Shown here one piece after another: positions 54,406 to 55,135 of a DNA stretch of 55,135 nt. The number at the start of each line of letters is the position of its first letter. Position 1 is the stretch's first letter. Where the stretch lies: positions 1-55,135 of IMG/VR virus record IMGVR_UViG_3300044911_001343; one strand, 5' to 3'. Below the pieces are notes generated by a model. It ran no database searches, was not told the origin of the DNA, and saw nothing but the letters and a program-made list of their open reading frames with translations. A program made the translations under genes and the position numbers. The stretch comes from a virus.

Positions 54406-55135
54406 ATGGGAACTAGCGCATTCGATCCAGTAGCACTAGCGGATGTCCGCTCCGTGCGCAATAAGATAGACATGGCAGGAGTCACGGCTGATGTCTTTGC
54501 CGTTGGCGATGTCATCCGCTATGATCCACAGGACGACAAGTATCTGCTTGCACAGGCTAACAGCGAGGCAAACGCTGCATTCGTTGGTGTCATCGAGTCC
54601 ATAACATCCAACGATGTGACCGTGGTCTATTCGGGTGAGATCTCTCTTCCCGATAGCCTGATGTCAACTATCGCGGGATCCACGGGAGCGCAGATATTCT
54701 ACCTGTCCGACACACAGAAGGGCAAGTTGACCACTACTGCGCCAAGCAATCCCGCTAGCGTCATCAAGCCCGTCATCATCACGACAGGAACCACGGACGA
54801 CACATCTCCCACACTTGGAACTGTAGATGGTATCGTCGTGAACGGTCAATCGACCAGGATCAGCGGAGACTCCACGGTTGATCTCAGCGACATACAGCCC
54901 GTTGGTTCGGTGATAGCCTTTGCTGGAAACACAGGAGATGTTCCTGCTGGATGGGACATCTGCGATGGTGGTTTGCTGCCGATCTCAAGTTATTCCGATC
55001 TTCATGCATCGCTGAACAGTGGATCGATCTACGGGTTTACCCAGCAGATCACCATGACCAAAACAAATGGAACGATCATACCGGACAACCAACTCATTGG
55101 ATCGTATTTCTTCGTATCAAAGGCAGGACTGAACA
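54406..55135 (+). CDS. tail fibre / collar-domain protein (3' end outside window)
   Basis: 243 codons seen from the ATG at 54406 with GAGGAG upstream. About residues 15-110 repeat a domain also seen in the preceding fibre (V-G-V-I-E-S, G-A-Q-I-F-Y-L-S-D, G-K-L-T-T-T-A-P), so the two fibres share a module. P-V-G-S-V-I-A-F-A-G ... P-A-G-W-D-I-C-D-G is the start of a phage tail-collar domain, as in T4 gp12. Confidence 0.85.
   Translation, partial: MGTSAFDPVALADVRSVRNKIDMAGVTADVFAVGDVIRYDPQDDKYLLAQANSEANAAFVGVIESITSNDVTVVYSGEISLPDSLMSTIAGSTGAQIFYLSDTQKGKLTTTAPSNPASVIKPVIITTGTTDDTSPTLGTVDGIVVNGQSTRISGDSTVDLSDIQPVGSVIAFAGNTGDVPAGWDICDGGLLPISSYSDLHASLNSGSIYGFTQQITMTKTNGTIIPDNQLIGSYFFVSKAGLN

Noticed and set aside
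1-55135. insertion sequences, integrase or attachment sites
   Set aside because: No transposase, integrase or terminal inverted repeats were seen; nothing suggests a temperate lifestyle in this window.

Overview
This 55 kb window is a stretch of a T4-like (contractile-tailed, Myoviridae-type) bacteriophage genome. The right half carries a nearly complete T4-type baseplate and tail-fibre block. The left half is a dense array of small, mostly overlapping early-type genes, nearly all on the minus strand. Host class cannot be read directly. A circularly permuted tmRNA and a group IC3 tRNA intron resemble types known from Alpha- and Betaproteobacteria and from cyanobacteria, so a host there is the best inference. 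No photosynthesis genes are visible.

Layout. (1) 1-18.3 kb, minus strand: short operons behind sigma70-like promoters (TTGACA/TATACT type, 16-17 bp spacing). It holds a CobT-like metallopeptidase (partial, left edge), a CobS/MoxR-like AAA+ ATPase, the RNA ligase RtcB, a secreted lysozyme/transglycosylase, a TraR/DksA-type zinc finger, an HTH protein and many unknown small proteins in several paralogous families. (2) 18.3-20.9 kb: lipoprotein and membrane protein (possible lysis genes), a permuted tmRNA with its own terminator, a Dps-like DUF5856 protein, tRNA-Arg and an HTH regulator. (3) 20.9-27.2 kb: small genes and the main tRNA cluster (16 tRNAs in the whole window). One of these, probably tRNA-Lys(UUU), is split by a 192-nt group I intron. 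(4) 27.4-32.8 kb: a cytidine-deaminase-like gene (+), then on the minus strand a tape-measure-like protein, gp51-like and gp26 hub-assembly proteins, gp54, gp2-like and gp4. (5) 32.8-55.1 kb, plus strand: gp48, gp53, gp27, gp5-like spike, PAAR tip, gp25, gp6, gp7-like, gp8, a 1777-aa gp10-like/DUF4815 protein and two fibre/collar proteins, the last cut by the window edge.

How it works together. The tRNAs, the tmRNA and RtcB form a translation-maintenance set: codon supply, ribosome rescue and RNA repair. The plus-strand block builds the baseplate wedges, hub, spike and fibres, and the divergent minus-strand block supplies hub assembly and head-completion factors. Genes are packed with ATGA, GTGA or TGATG stop/start overlaps, so translational coupling is the rule.

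The most notable things are the permuted tmRNA, the intron-split tRNA, and a repeated regulatory architecture: a GTAAG-N17-CTTAC dyad about 70 bp upstream of three promoters whose -10 box lies only 6 nt from the start codon. That architecture implies leaderless mRNAs for the CobT-like gene, a zinc-ribbon gene and probably the CobS-like gene.
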